NCBI GenBank assembly: GCA_963971305.1 | Contig: OZ020307.1 | Coordinates: 50,155,702-50,219,701 of the forward strand | DNA length: 64,000 bases | Direction: 5' to 3' | Source: Arcuatula senhousia | Taxonomy: Eukaryota; Mollusca; Bivalvia; Mytilida; Mytilidae | Shown: positions 23,000 through 34,797 of the stretch, one piece after another | Layout: every line of letters begins with the position of its first letter | How positions within the stretch are numbered: position 1 is the stretch's first letter | Translations under genes and position numbers: made by a program | The notes under the pieces: generated by a model | Told to the model about the DNA's origin: nothing | Seen by the model: only the letters and a program-made list of their open reading frames with translations | Database searches by the model: none

Positions 23000-25900
23000 A
23001 GGTGTTCTGGTTCTGGTTCTGCCTATTACTGGCCACAATCATCTAGTTGATTATACTGCCAGGTTAGTGCGAGCGGAAAATTTAAAAGCTGCATATGTAT
23101 GTATGCAGTATATAAACAAATAAAACTATATACACACTCCTCTAGGTCTGCCACTTTTTTCTTAAATGTGGCAATGGTCTGTGCTGATGTGATGTCTGGA
23201 GGTAGAGCGTTCCAATCCCTGATTGTTCTTGGGAAGAAGGAGTATTTTCTGTAATCGTTGTATGTACTCAGTGTTTGGAATGATTGGTGGTGCATGTTTC
23301 TTGAGAGTCGGCTTGGTGGGATTAGCCTGTTCTCTGTAGAGATTGCTGCTTCATTGTTCTTTATTTTGAAGAGCATAGTTAGTCTTGCCTCCTTCCTTCT
23401 TTGTTCTAAAGATTTCTATTCCTGTGTTTTCAGCGTGTCATCGACACTAGATCTATTCTCATGTCTATTACAGACGTATCTGGCTCCCCTTCTTTGGATC
23501 ATTTCCAGGGTGTGGATGTCTTTCTGGGTGTACGGATCCCAGACTGTCGATGCATATTCCACTATTGGTCGTACCAGTGAGAAGTATGCATTTTGTTTGG
23601 TGGTAGTTGATCCAATGTTCAGGTTGCGTCTAAGGAAGCCTAATGTTTTGTTGGCATTTCCGCATATGTTGTTAATGTGATTTGTCCAGCGTAAGTCTGA
23701 TGTAATGAGACAGCCGAGGTATTTTGCTTCGCTGACAGGCTTTAGTCATGTTAGTGGTTGATCGTGCAGTTTGTAGGTGAACTTAAGTGGGTTGGCTTTT
23801 TTGCTGATGGAGAGTACTTTGCACTTATCAGGATGGAATTCCATCTTCCACTTTCTTTCCCATGTGCCTAGTTTCTCTAAGTCTGCCTGAAGATCTTTAG
23901 CATCAGCCTCTGATTTGATGGTTAGATAGGCTATTGTGTCGTCGGCAAACAACCGTACTGTTGATCTTAGTCCGTTGGGCATGTCGTTTATGTAGAATAG
24001 GAACAGGGAAGGTCCTAGTACTGATCCTTGTGGGACTCCTGAGTCAACGCTGATGTAGGTCGACTTTTCCCCTTCTACAACTACGGCTTGTGTTCTATCA
24101 GCTAGGAAGTTCTGTATCCATCTGTTTGTTTTGCCACGAATTCCGTAATGTTCTAGTTTGTGAGCAAGAAGACTGTGGCTGACTTTATCGAATGCCTTGC
24201 TGAAGTCCATGATGAGAATGTCGCTTTGTTTACCAGTAGACATTGTGGTAGTTACTTCATCAATGAATTCAATTAATTGGGTTTCACAAGACCTCTTGCT
24301 TCTGAATCCATGTTGTAATGGGTAGAGGATGTTGTTTTGGTCTGCATGTTTCATTATGTGGCTTGTTATTATGTGCTCCATTAATTTGCAGCATATGCAT
24401 GTAAGCGAGATTGGTCGATAGTTCTCTGCTTTATGGCGATCCCCTTTCTTAAATACAGGGCTAACATTGGCTGATCTCCAATCGATTGGTACTTCCTCGG
24501 TTTCTAGTGACCTAGAGAATATCATTTTTAGTATTGGAGCTACAACTGTTGCTAGTTCTTTTAAAACACGTGGGCGGATGTTGTCTGGTCCTGCAGCCTT
24601 GGATGGATTTAGTTTCTGGAGTAATTTTAGGATTCCGTTGTCAGTAATATTAATATCTGGAGCGGTGGTGAAGGTCCCTTCCATATTACATCTGTTAGTG
24701 AATTCTTCTTTTGTATAGGTGCATTTGTCTGAGAAAGCGGATTGGAATTGGTTGTTAAGAATTGTGGCTTGTTCGAAAGGTTCGGGATGGAGAAGACCAT
24801 TTTTCCTAAGTGGTGATATTCCGTTACTGTCTGTTCTTTTGTGTTTTATGTAGGTCCAAAAGCGTTTCATTCCACTGTACTGATTATCATCTTCCTGGGG
24901 TGATACAATGCCTTCTACATAGTTCCAATAAGCCCTTCTGAGTTCTCTCTGAATTTTATGTTTGACGTTTTTGTATTTTTCTGTGAGGTCTTTATCGCCC
25001 GATTTCCGCTTACATTTATAGAGTCTGTCCCTTTTACGTATAAGTTTCTTGATGTCGTGAGTTATCCATGGTAGGCTGTCTTTTTTTCTTAGCCTTTTTG
25101 TGCGGGATATGGATTTTTATCAGTTCTTCTATGTCTTTTTTTAATCGTTCCCACATTTCAGTTACGCCTGCTTGCTGTACTTGGAGTTTGTTTATGTGGT
25201 TAAGTGTTGATTTCATGCCATTTCTGATGTTGTCAAAATTTGCTTTTTTGTATAAGGGGATACTACGTGGTTTTTGGATCTTCTTTTTGGTAGCTAGATC
25301 CAGCTTTGAGAATACAATGTCATGGTCTGAAATACCTGGTATTATTTCGGTTCTTGTAAATGCAGACGGGTTATTTGTTAGGATAAGATCAAGTATGTTA
25401 TCGCCTCTTGTTGGGTCTTCCACTAGTTGATCCAGCCCATTGTCGTATAGTATATCCATGAATTTGTTGTGGTTTTTAGCGTGCTGGGTGTTTGCTTGCA
25501 GAGTTTTGGTTTTCCAGTCCCAGCCTGGTAGGTTGAAATCTCCAGCTATTATTATGTTAGAGTTCGTACTTTTCCTTCGTCTATTTATGCTCTTTTCCAG
25601 TTCGTCTAGGGAGTACTCATTTGAAGTTTTTAGATTATAGTAAGCTGCGATGTAGAGGTCTTTGTTGTTTAGCGGTCTTTATTCTGGCCCATACTATTTC
25701 GCAATCTGTGTCATATTCTTTTACTGGTTCACTGATGTATTCTCTATTTATTGCTATCAGTACCCCTCCTCCTGTTGTTTTCCTGTCTTTTCTATATATG
25801 CTATAGTTGTCTGGGAATATCTGGTTATCTACTATGCTGCTGTCTATCCATGTTTCTGTGCAGATCACTATGTCAGGTTTTGTGCTGTTTAAAAGGTTGG

Positions 25901-26060
25901 TCATTCTGCACTGTTTGGTCTTGATTGATTGGCAGTTTATGTTTAGGATTTTGATTGGTGTTCGTTTTATTCTGCTCTTGGTACTACTGTTCCTAATTAG
26001 AGTGTTATTTATTGTATGCTGCTGAATGTTTATTTTGTGCCCCATCATGGGTTGCAATCT
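23000..26060 (-). mobile_element. Broken non-LTR retrotransposon (CR1/Jockey-type LINE)
   Basis: On the - strand the order is endonuclease N-terminus (ILNINCQSIKTKQ at the start, then CTETWIDSS and GGGVLIAI), endonuclease end (IIIAGDFNLPGWDW, PGISDHDIVF), linker (LPWITHDIKKLIRKRD) and reverse transcriptase (NYRPISLTCICCKLME, SDILIMDFSKAFDKV, SGVPQGSVLGP, RLFADDTIAY). A C-terminal domain ends in YSFFPRTIRDWNALPP. Nearly the whole coding region is present, so this is a long copy whose 5' UTR is not delimited. It sits upstream of RRP7A, in or beside its first intron. Confidence 0.85.
23026..26057 (-). pseudogene. LINE ORF (endonuclease-reverse transcriptase) with two frameshifts and two stops
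   Basis: Four open pieces (26057-25635, about 25640-25034, about 25085-23746, then 23740-23026) belong to one protein. Breaks I can place: a frameshift near 25670, where reading KDLYIAAYYNLK needs another frame; a one-base frameshift in an A-run near 25085, between KKAKKK and LPWITHD; a TGA after HDQPLT at about 23744; and a TAG before KSLEQRRKEARL at about 23410. The RT catalytic FADD box is intact, but the copy cannot make a full protein. Confidence 0.8.
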
Positions 26061-27611
26061 AACTCATACAACATGTACAATCCAGACATGCCAGAAGAGA
26101 GCAATAATGGTAGAAATGTCAATATTTTAGTCGTACTATCATGACTATGAGCTGAATTTTCCTTCAACATCCGGTTTAGCAGACTTGTTTTCCGGAAATT
26201 TCGGCATTTATTTAACGCTTTTTTCTTAGAAAATTTTAGACGTTATTAAACACAGGTGTAACCCACAAGAAAAGCTAGTTTGTTTTTATTTTTGTACAAA
26301 AAAATAAGAAGAAAAGAATTTATTGTAACTTAAAGAGCGGACCGTTACAGGTTTAACCTGCCTCATATTAATATGCAAGCGTAGCGAGCTCTCTAATGTA
26401 GAAAGTATGCCAAATTGCACGTGTCTCAAAATACTATGGAAGAAAAATTGTTCTGTCACCGGAAACACTCGATTTTCGAAAATGTCTGCGCGTGCTGAAA
26501 AATTGCGGGAAATAGTAATACATCGTCCCAAATTATCTCGTCCCAGGCATTATTCGAAATTTTCAATGGAATTATCCATGCGTGCATTTAAGGCAATGTC
26601 TTTCTCATATTATTATAACTATTACTTGTTTGTGACTGTTGAGTGTTGGCAGTTGTGCACAACCAGATGTTTATATGGGACGCAGTCCCACATATGTAGA
26701 AATTTCCCAAAACTAATGGTTTGGATATTTTTCCAAACCGGATATGCCAAGTGCGCGCAAGCGCACTAGGCACGAATTTCTATGGGGCCAGAAATTCGAT
26801 GCATTTTTTGGAATTAATTTTAAAATTGACAGATTTAATAACCACAGTTAAATTTCTTTTTAATATAGAAAGGAGTATACGGATGGAAAGTCAAAACTAA
26901 CTCTCTAAATATATTTTTCAAGAAAACTCTCGTTGTCAAAGAGATGAAATGATCTCGCCAAGTTCTCGCAAGAATGGTCATTGTGAACAGGTGCGTTGTT
27001 AGGAACAATCTGTTTACCAATTTATGGCGATGTTTAAACAATAACAATAAAAGATATATAAAGCTTAACAACACTGAATAGTAAAAAAGAAGGTCTTACC
27101 TTAGGCTTAGCTGATCATGGAGATATTTTAATCAATCCTGTGCATGTTTTTTTTGTCAAAATCCTGATTGAAACAAGTCGTCATTTTCTGCCAGGTTTTT
27201 ATATCGATCTTCTCCACCCAATACTTCTAAAAATATATATTGGTATACAGAAAATCACCCAAAACCTGACAGAAAAAAGGTTGCTTTGTTTACTTCTGCA
27301 AAATTCTGCTGGGGCGCGAAATACTCTGACCTGGAAATGACGTCATGGATAACGTAACACCAAAAGAAGGCTATTTCGTCCCGTCAACGTCATCCTATTA
27401 TATTTTGATACTATTTTAGAATGTTACAAATATTTGTAATTTGCACAAATAATTCGATATTTGTAATTATTAGTTATTGATCAATTAATGACATTTTTGG
27501 CAACTATTTTCTAAAGCTGCGTCCCATTTTAGGTTGCACCTATTATCATATTATGTAACAGCATGTCCCTGTGTTCATATGTAAAGGGGTTAAAATTACA
27601 TTGGGACAATT
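26061..27611. other. Intergenic DNA between two LINEs
   Basis: A relatively CpG-rich patch around 26330-26560 contains overlapping short open frames on both strands without recognisable homology. A good - strand splice donor (CTAAG|GTAAGA, exon side at about 27102) follows a short ATG-poor segment and could be an untranslated first exon of RRP7A, but nothing else supports it. No other feature is seen. Confidence 0.3.
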
Positions 27612-30600
27612 TAGGGATACTTATACTTACTTACTTGATACTTGGTGGGTGAAAAGGATCTAGTGTCGATCCCCTCTCATCTTCAGGGTTCTCTTGAAAG
27701 AGGATAGGCTAGTTGCTTGGACTGTCGCTTCACTGAGGCTATTCCATCGGTCCACCACACGGTTACAAAAGTAAAACTTTCTGATATCTGTTCTGCTGTG
27801 TTCCTTGCTGAGTTTTAATGAATGACCTCTTAGCTCACGTATTGGATGACTGAACAGAAAGTGAGATGGTGTTTTGACCAGACCATGCAGATATTTGTAT
27901 GTTTCGACCATATCGAAGAAGTCTCTTCTAGATTTAAGAGAAGGCAGTTGTATATCAGTTTTTGACAAATCCAAGCATCTTTTCTGAATCGATTCCAGTT
28001 TGTTTATGTCAGTTTTTAACCACGGGCTCCACACTGGGGAGGCGTATTCGAGACCCGGTCTGATAATAGAAGTATACAGTGTTGTTATTTTCTTTTGAGT
28101 TAGAGATGTAAAGCATCGTTTAATAAGTCCAATTTTCTGGTTTGCTTTCATGGAAACTTTATGAATATGTTCTGACGGTTTGAGGCTAGAGTTAATATAT
28201 ACTCCAAGGTCCTTTTGGGTAGTGACGCTTGATAGATACACTCCATTTAACGAGTAGAAAAAACGAACTGACTCACGTATTCTTAGCACCACACATTTCT
28301 GAGCATTGAAATTTAAAAGCCATAGTTTTGACCAGGCAGAAAAGTTGTTTAAATCTTGCTGAATTTCCTGACAATCGTCTATGGAAGCTGCAGGTCCATA
28401 CAGTTTTGTATCGTCTGCGAAAAGTTTGGCAGTTAGTTTTGCAAAAGAAGGAAGGTCATTTACATATAAAATAAAGAGAAGTGGACCTAATATGGATCCT
28501 TGCGGTACTCCGCTGGTTACTTCCTTCCAATCGGAACATCCATTTCTAAGTAAAACACGTTGCTTTCTGCCGGTAAGAAAATTTCTAAGCCAATCTAAGA
28601 TATATCCTCTAATGCCATAGTGTTCTAATTTAAAAAGAAGGCGTTGGTGTGGTACGGTGTCGAATGCTTTGGCAAAGTCGAGGTAAATAATGTCTTCTGG
28701 TATATTTTTATTAAATGAGAAAGTCCAATCGTTGAGACTTTCCAAGAGTTGACTTATACAAGAACATTGTTGCTGAAAACCATGTTGGTCGCATGAAATG
28801 ATGTTATTCTCTTTAACAAAATGTAACAGTTGGTCCTGAAGTAGTCGCTCAAGAAGTTTGGCTACTTGGCTAGTTAGTGTGACTGGTCTATAATTCTTAC
28901 ATTGGCGCCTAGATCCTGCTTTAAATATTGGTGTGATATTTCCTAACTTCCAATCCAAGGGGATAGTTCCAGTTTGAATAGAGCTGTTAAAAAGTTTACA
29001 GAGAGGCAACGCAAAGTTTGGGGTCTTCTTGAGGACATTTACATGTATATTATCTGGGCCACTAGACTTGAATAGTGTTAGGCTGGAAATCCTTTTCCTT
29101 ACTTGATCAACAGTAAATTGTGTAAAAGTAAAATGATTGTCAATTCTATCATTGCTTATAGGTATAGTATGATGTAATGGAGGCTCATCTATAAGTACAG
29201 AGCTAAAAAAGTCGTTTAAAGCCCGAGCTTTATCCTGGTCATGGTTTAAAGTATTTCCGTCGACCTCAAGCATTTCAACTGTTGAAGAAGTCTTTGTAAA
29301 GTTTCTTGTATAATTAAAAAATCGCTTTGGATTATCTTTTAGAGAATCTACTAGTTTATCTTCATAATCAGACTTTGCCCTTTTCAAGGTATCTTGGTAA
29401 TTCAGCTTACTATTAGCATAGTCCATTAAGTCACAGTTTAGTTTTCTTTGGCTATACTTTTGGAATGATTTTTGTCTTTTGTATCTAGCACGACGAACAG
29501 ACTTAGCACGAATCCAAGGGGGATCAAGCTTAGCACCTTCTTTAATGATTTTGTGGGGAACATATTTGTCTACTAATGAATCATATACTCGTTTGATAGT
29601 GTCCCATTGATCTTTAACAGATTTTCCATCAAGTAATGCATTCCAATTAATATTTCCTATTTCACTATTTAAACCATCATAATCACCACGACTATATAGA
29701 TAAATTTTGCGTTGTTTGTAATTAACTCTCATCTTCGGGAAGGAAATAGTGAAAGCTATGCTCTTATGGTCACTAGTACTAAAATTTTCATCAACTTTAA
29801 CATTGTCGATTATATCTAGGTTTGAAGTAAGTAATAAATCTAAGATGTTGTTGCCCCTAGTCGGTTCTTCCACCATTTGATACATCGAATTTTCCTCCAG
29901 AACGTTTATAAAGATATTGTCTAGGTCGTGAGGGGAGGAGTATAAACTCCAGTTAATGTCTCTAAAATTGAAATCGCCTACTAAAATAACATTCTCATTG
30001 GTGCATGCTTTATTTATAGATTCACAAATAGAAAGTACATTGGTATGCTTGCCTCTATCAGGTCTGTAAGCTGCGCCAAAGATTATATATTTGCCTGGGG
30101 TAGGATTAAGTTTGCACCATATGATTTCGGCCCTCGCATCAGCTTCATGATATTCGACAGGATTAAGATCATTTTTCACAAGGATCAAAACTCCTCCTCG
30201 ACCATCGATACTGTATGTCCCTGGGTCATAAAAATCAACATTACGGTCAAGCCTAAAGATTTTATATGTATCAATATAAAATTCTGAGTCCAGTACATTG
30301 TTATCGAACCATGTTTCGCAGACTGCAATAATATCAAGCTTCTCACTTAGTATAGTGTCCTTAAATTCATTGAATTTATTATGAAGACATTGTGCATTAA
30401 AAAACTTAGCTTTCAAAGAACTGTCAACTGAAAGATTTAAACAAGAACGAACGTTAGAACTATTAACTTCAGTAACGCAATTATGAACCATTTTTATTTG
30501 CTTCTTTTGCGCAACTAATTCATACGGTTTCCTACCAGTAAAACCATTAATAACTAAGTTTTTCTGTGGTCCTTTTTCTTGATTTTCCATGCTGATTTTT

Positions 30601-30614
30601 TTTGTCAAATTCAA
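27612..30614 (-). mobile_element. CR1/Rex1-like LINE with an intact ORF
   Basis: One uninterrupted ORF fills the element. Behind its stop the - strand reads a short AAGT-type microsatellite (AAGTAAGTAAGTATAAGT, 27617-27634), the kind of simple-repeat 3' tail that CR1/L2-group LINEs carry instead of poly(A). TTAAAATTAC occurs at 27590-27599 and again at 30636-30645 and might be a target-site duplication, but this is unproven. Confidence 0.85.
27660..30614 (-). CDS. LINE ORF2-type protein: endonuclease plus reverse transcriptase, 984 residues
   Basis: Residues about 70-290 are an apurinic-type endonuclease: AQCLHNKFNEF, CETWFDNN with Glu100, RGGVLILV, FGAAYRPDRG, VILVGDFNF with Asp214, and TSDHKS with Asp282-His283. 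Residues about 555-790 are the reverse transcriptase: NYRPVTLTSQVAKLLE, IIYLDFAKAFDTV, SGVPQGSILGPLLF and the catalytic KLFADDTKLYG (Asp734-Asp735). The C-terminal part carries LGVYINSSLKPSEHI, RPGLEYASPVWSP and a final WNSLSEATV motif. All key residues I know for both domains are present and there is no frame break, so this copy could encode a functional protein for target-primed reverse transcription. It has its own start at 30614 and no host neighbour in frame. Confidence 0.9.
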   Translation of the reverse strand: MNLTKKISMENQEKGPQKNLVINGFTGRKPYELVAQKKQIKMVHNCVTEVNSSNVRSCLNLSVDSSLKAKFFNAQCLHNKFNEFKDTILSEKLDIIAVCETWFDNNVLDSEFYIDTYKIFRLDRNVDFYDPGTYSIDGRGGVLILVKNDLNPVEYHEADARAEIIWCKLNPTPGKYIIFGAAYRPDRGKHTNVLSICESINKACTNENVILVGDFNFRDINWSLYSSPHDLDNIFINVLEENSMYQMVEEPTRGNNILDLLLTSNLDIIDNVKVDENFSTSDHKSIAFTISFPKMRVNYKQRKIYLYSRGDYDGLNSEIGNINWNALLDGKSVKDQWDTIKRVYDSLVDKYVPHKIIKEGAKLDPPWIRAKSVRRARYKRQKSFQKYSQRKLNCDLMDYANSKLNYQDTLKRAKSDYEDKLVDSLKDNPKRFFNYTRNFTKTSSTVEMLEVDGNTLNHDQDKARALNDFFSSVLIDEPPLHHTIPISNDRIDNHFTFTQFTVDQVRKRISSLTLFKSSGPDNIHVNVLKKTPNFALPLCKLFNSSIQTGTIPLDWKLGNITPIFKAGSRRQCKNYRPVTLTSQVAKLLERLLQDQLLHFVKENNIISCDQHGFQQQCSCISQLLESLNDWTFSFNKNIPEDIIYLDFAKAFDTVPHQRLLFKLEHYGIRGYILDWLRNFLTGRKQRVLLRNGCSDWKEVTSGVPQGSILGPLLFILYVNDLPSFAKLTAKLFADDTKLYGPAASIDDCQEIQQDLNNFSAWSKLWLLNFNAQKCVVLRIRESVRFFYSLNGVYLSSVTTQKDLGVYINSSLKPSEHIHKVSMKANQKIGLIKRCFTSLTQKKITTLYTSIIRPGLEYASPVWSPWLKTDINKLESIQKRCLDLSKTDIQLPSLKSRRDFFDMVETYKYLHGLVKTPSHFLFSHPIRELRGHSLKLSKEHSRTDIRKFYFCNRVVDRWNSLSEATVQATSLSSFKRTLKMRGDRH

Positions 30615-30899
30615 TTAGCGTTTTTGTAACTTTGATTAAAATTACCTATTAAAAAACGCTTTTGAAACTAGGACTAAAAAAGTCTTAAATTACTGATTTT
30701 TTACCCGATATAGAAGTGAATCTCAATTTGTTTTATTCAAACACTAAGACTAAATGAGATATTAAAAATCATTTATAATCTACCTATTTATTTTATCAAC
30801 TTTCATTCTCTTTTTTTTCTTGAAAAGCCATTTTCCTTATTTTTTTCTGATAAAATCAACGTGCATGTTTTAGACTGTCCCATAATAATTTTTGTTTAC

Positions 30900-32028
30900 A
30901 AACGACGCCCTTCAGCAGGCCGGAACAGCTTCCCATGCCGCCATTGTTTAAACTTTACCCCCTTGATGTCAGAGGTAAGTCAGACTTTTTTATATCGCTG
31001 ATTTTGATTTGATCTTCTATGTTTTTTCAATAAAAACCATATAGCCCTTTAGGAAACGGTCTCAGGAAAAAAGTTATATAGTTTTTGAAATAAATGGGAG
31101 AGGCATTTAAAGCAAATCAGGGTTTCAGTCACAATGTTGACATGTTTTCTTTTGTATTCATATTGCCAAGACTTGGCAATATGAATTTTTTTGGAAATCA
31201 ATGTTCTCAACATAGGATTTCGGAATTTTTTATATGAAAAGTTTTAGAATACTGTTTTATTACATATTTCTATGCTATTTATCAGAAAAACATTTTGTAA
31301 AGCAGTAATTCCATCACGACTTGCACGTGCTATCATTTCTTTTGTTATGCTAATAATCATCCATATTTGTTTACATTCATGACATTATTTAACAGTTGAA
31401 CACCAAGGACACGTAGGAGAATGTGTGCACCATCGTGCATTGTATTTGAAGTAAGATATTTTGCTCCCTGTTTTCTTAACTGAAATCGTTGATTACGGTC
31501 ATCTTACATAGCATGTTATTTTCCTTTGTACAATGTAAATATATACATAATTTCATAAAAAAGGAGACATGGCTTGGCTGATATATATGTGATAACCATG
31601 CACTAAAATAATTTTCAATTTGTTACTGGTATAGATTCTATACATTGAAATGAGTTAAATATGTCTCCAAGCATAGCAAGATTTGAGAAATATTTTTTAA
31701 AAATGGTTGCAAGATATGTAGACAGACAGAAAGAAAGATTTAAGTCTGTTCAGCTCTTATGCCAGCTGTTCAATAACAACAGAGTATAATAAGACCAAAA
31801 CTGAGTCCACATAGGATCAAACAACATTGTCATACTATAAAATCGTACACACATCATGCATTTATTCAGATTAAATGTAAAAGACTTATAATGACACTAT
31901 CAGCAATTTAAGTTGACACATCTTCATAGTAATCACAATATAAAATTTGTGTTTCTTTTAATTCAAATCTTGTGTTTTTTAGGTGATGAAGACTGTGAAC
32001 ATAAAGGACAGATATGGGACTCAATAAA
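30900..32028 (+). ncRNA. Candidate short three-exon transcript (non-coding or micropeptide)
   Basis: Exon 1 lies in a CpG-containing patch and ends 30974 at AGAG|GTAAGT. Exon 2 is 31396-31450, preceded by TTTAACAG and followed by GTAAGA. Exon 3 starts 31983 after TTTTTTAG and has AATAAA at 32023. Reading from ATG 30934 (MPPLFKLYPLDVR) gives a 32-residue peptide ending just after the last junction. A second start in exon 2 gives MCAPSCIVFEVMKTVNIKDR and then a stop in the polyadenylation signal. I recognise neither peptide. It might instead be an upstream untranslated exon set of NAA60. Confidence 0.3.
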
Positions 32029-32189
32029 AAAAAATTCTGTTGCTCAAATTTTTAAGCATACCTATCAAACTCCTCTGATTTAATCGATTCAAACACTTGC
32101 CACATGAACTGAAAGTTTTCTCTCAAACGAGTACAGTTCTAAGTTGGTTTGTCAATTTTTGTTTGTCCTCCTTTACTGAATATAAGATA

Positions 32190-33020
32190 ATGAGATGTGG
32201 AATGTAGTGTACGTGACATCACCTACATCATTAACAACAATTTAAAAAATCTACAACGAAAAACAGTCAGCAGCCTCCAACTAAATATGACCAGTGGTCG
32301 CTGCTCGCTGTTTTGCAATTGGTCCTGGGTTGAAAATAAACTACATATGGTTGCAATCAGCAAGAAAAGCTTCTTTTTATGGTTAAACATAGTTATTTAA
32401 TCTGGATTTGGAAAAAAAGTTTTGTGCTTAAATGAAACCCTCTCCAGTATCAGATGCAGTCTGCAAGTGTAACCCGAATAATACAGTCGTTATATTTCAC
32501 TCCATGTAGTCGCTACATTAACCTGCTCCGCCGAAAGGGCTTGAATTATTCGAGTGCCTTTGTAGCAGCCTCCATTGAGCTTTCTCTTATCGAAATCTAC
32601 AGAGAGTGGACTCGCATGAGATGTAGAGCAAGTGTACGCGGCACAACAAACATGAACCAACGGCAATTGAATAATTCACAAAGGAAAATCAACATGACCA
32701 AAGGTTGGTCCTCGCCGTCTTGCATTGATCCAACACTAAAACAGTAGTGCACAAGATCCAATACTAATCCCAAATATATCATCGAAAGACTCCTTCTGGA
32801 TTTATAACAAAGATGTCAGTGACCAACAAAAGTTTTGACAAAGATTCCTGGATTAGATCAGGCACATATAAAATGTGGCGGGGATAAAACATGTTTATCG
32901 GGGCCCAATCTCCCCATATTCATGATCATACAATGCACAAAATTATACACTACAATCAAATCGATGCAATTCAGCAAGAAAGAAAACCTCAGACACTATA
33001 TGAAAACAAATCGACACAGA
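32190..33020 (+). repeat. SINE-like interspersed repeat R, two adjacent copies
   Basis: GAGATGTGGAAT starts the first copy at 32192 and runs to GACCAGTGGTCGCTGCTCGC at 32290. A second segment, to about 33020, has a TTTTGACAAAGATTCCTGGA string and GGCACATATAAAATGTGG. The same strings occur in the same order at 42480-42960, and weaker copies at 7440 and 44340. No coding capacity is recognised. Confidence 0.5.
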
Positions 33021-34797
33021 GGACCTTTTGGAGGTAAGCAGTAAGCACTTACAGAGGTGCCTTTAACGTACATCATGGTCCATGGGTAGTCTGACTAAAG
33101 ATCAGCCCCCACTTTTTGTTTCGATCAGAAAAAAAAATTGGTAGAGGCTAATCTTTATTCAGACTGGGTACATGGGGTATTGCTTTCCACATACACGAAA
33201 CAGCCTTTTTGTCCCTGATGAAGTATAAGAATGGTTTCTTGAGACCATCCTCGCAAATGGTGTCAAGAGGTTGGTCCATGAAAAAAAATCGTATCAGATT
33301 TTCAGCTATTACTATTCGAAATCATTTGATATTTGATATGCAACTTCAAGTATTGGTCTCGTATGGTGGGAAGCGTTTTCTGGTCTGTCGCTTTTTCTAC
33401 TTTCCTAATTTAATTCTATTAATATATAAGCATGATAAGTCAACTTAGAATTTTTGCCGGTCGGCAAGGACCCAAAAATTATGTTGTTTAAAGGTTGAGT
33501 CAAAAGCACCTAATAGTTTTAAAAGGGGTATGGTGAAATTATAAGAATGAAAAGGCAATGAGCCAAAAATCAGGAAATAAAACACCGCGTCACTGTACTT
33601 CGATATGGCGTTTTTGATTTTCAAAAAAAAGAAAAATAAGAGAAAAATTGCGCGCCTTAAAAGAAATAAGAGAAAAATTGCGCGCCTTAGTGTGCAAAAA
33701 GTATCCAGGCTCTAAATTTGCACAAAACTGACTATTAAGCCGGACCGGCCATGTAACATGAAGTAAGGGTTGTTTCTTCCTAAAAATTATTCTGGATATT
33801 TTGATGGAAAAAGGAAAAATATATTGGCAGCAAATGTATTCAGAACTTGAAAGGATTTCTGCCCTACTGATTAAATAATGCTATAATATAAGAAAAAAAT
33901 AGTTTGTCGTGACACATTTTAAAAAGAAAATACATGTTTTCCCTAGCTTTGCGGGGAATTAATTTTCTCGTAAAAAAACGAAGACCCCCCCCCCCGATCA
34001 AGTTAAATCGTCGGTCCCTAAACTAAATAAACAGGCAGTACAAACTTCATGAAAAATTACGCATATCAGTCTTAAAACTCACGTTCCTTCTTAGACCGTC
34101 GATTTTTTTTTTTTTTTTTATTATCAATCGAAAATTCGCAAATCCTTCCTCAATACCACCCCTGAATAATACAACATGTCTTATACATCCAGTTAGAAAT
34201 CTGAATATGCGCAAAATTACTTTTTCTGAAAATTGCTCAAATTCTTTAATTGAGTCAGTCAAAATGGCAGTTTTATCTCCTGTTTTATTTGATCTACTGA
34301 GGCTTTATTGTGTGTATTTGACCGACCATATAGTTTCGATGCCTCGTTTTCTTTTAACTGACCAGAAAATATTTTTGGCGCACTTTCTACGGAGCGGAAA
34401 AGTATTTATTTTCTAAAGGCGTCATTGCAATTTTTGAGAGAAAAAAAATTAATATACAGGTCTGACTATGATTGTATCAACCGATTATTTTGTATGTCAG
34501 AAATCATTCCTGGCAGTCTATTTTTCTTTAAATCGGTAGCCACTGATATGTTTTTTCATCACAATATAACAGATTGTTATATTTAGGAAAAGTCCCTCCC
34601 CCCTCATTTTCAAGTGAAATGCATGGTTGGTCACGTAATTAATTGGCGGTTTATCGTTGTCGAGGAGCACGGACAAGATTTCGTGGCGGGAATTTATCTA
34701 TGCATTGCATAAAGAACGCCCCTATTTACTCGATTCATTTAAATTTCAATTGGAACTTAGAATAAAAAATGAATTATTCATTACAAATGTGAATAAT
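33021..34797. other. Intergenic stretch
   Basis: AT-rich. It contains a 29-base direct duplication (AAATAAGAGAAAAATTGCGC unit) at about 33630-33690, several homopolymer runs and no recognisable gene. A modest CpG-rich patch at 34630-34700 could be a promoter but lacks supporting signals. Confidence 0.35.

Noticed and set aside
25068..25430. + strand open frames of 60-140 codons over the LINEs and MULE (for example 23258-23680, 36855-37151, 37984-38298)
   Set aside because: They are antisense shadows of the reverse transcriptase, endonuclease and transposase frames.
32454..32747. 97-codon open frame
   Set aside because: It overlaps the SINE-like repeat R and has no recognisable domain.
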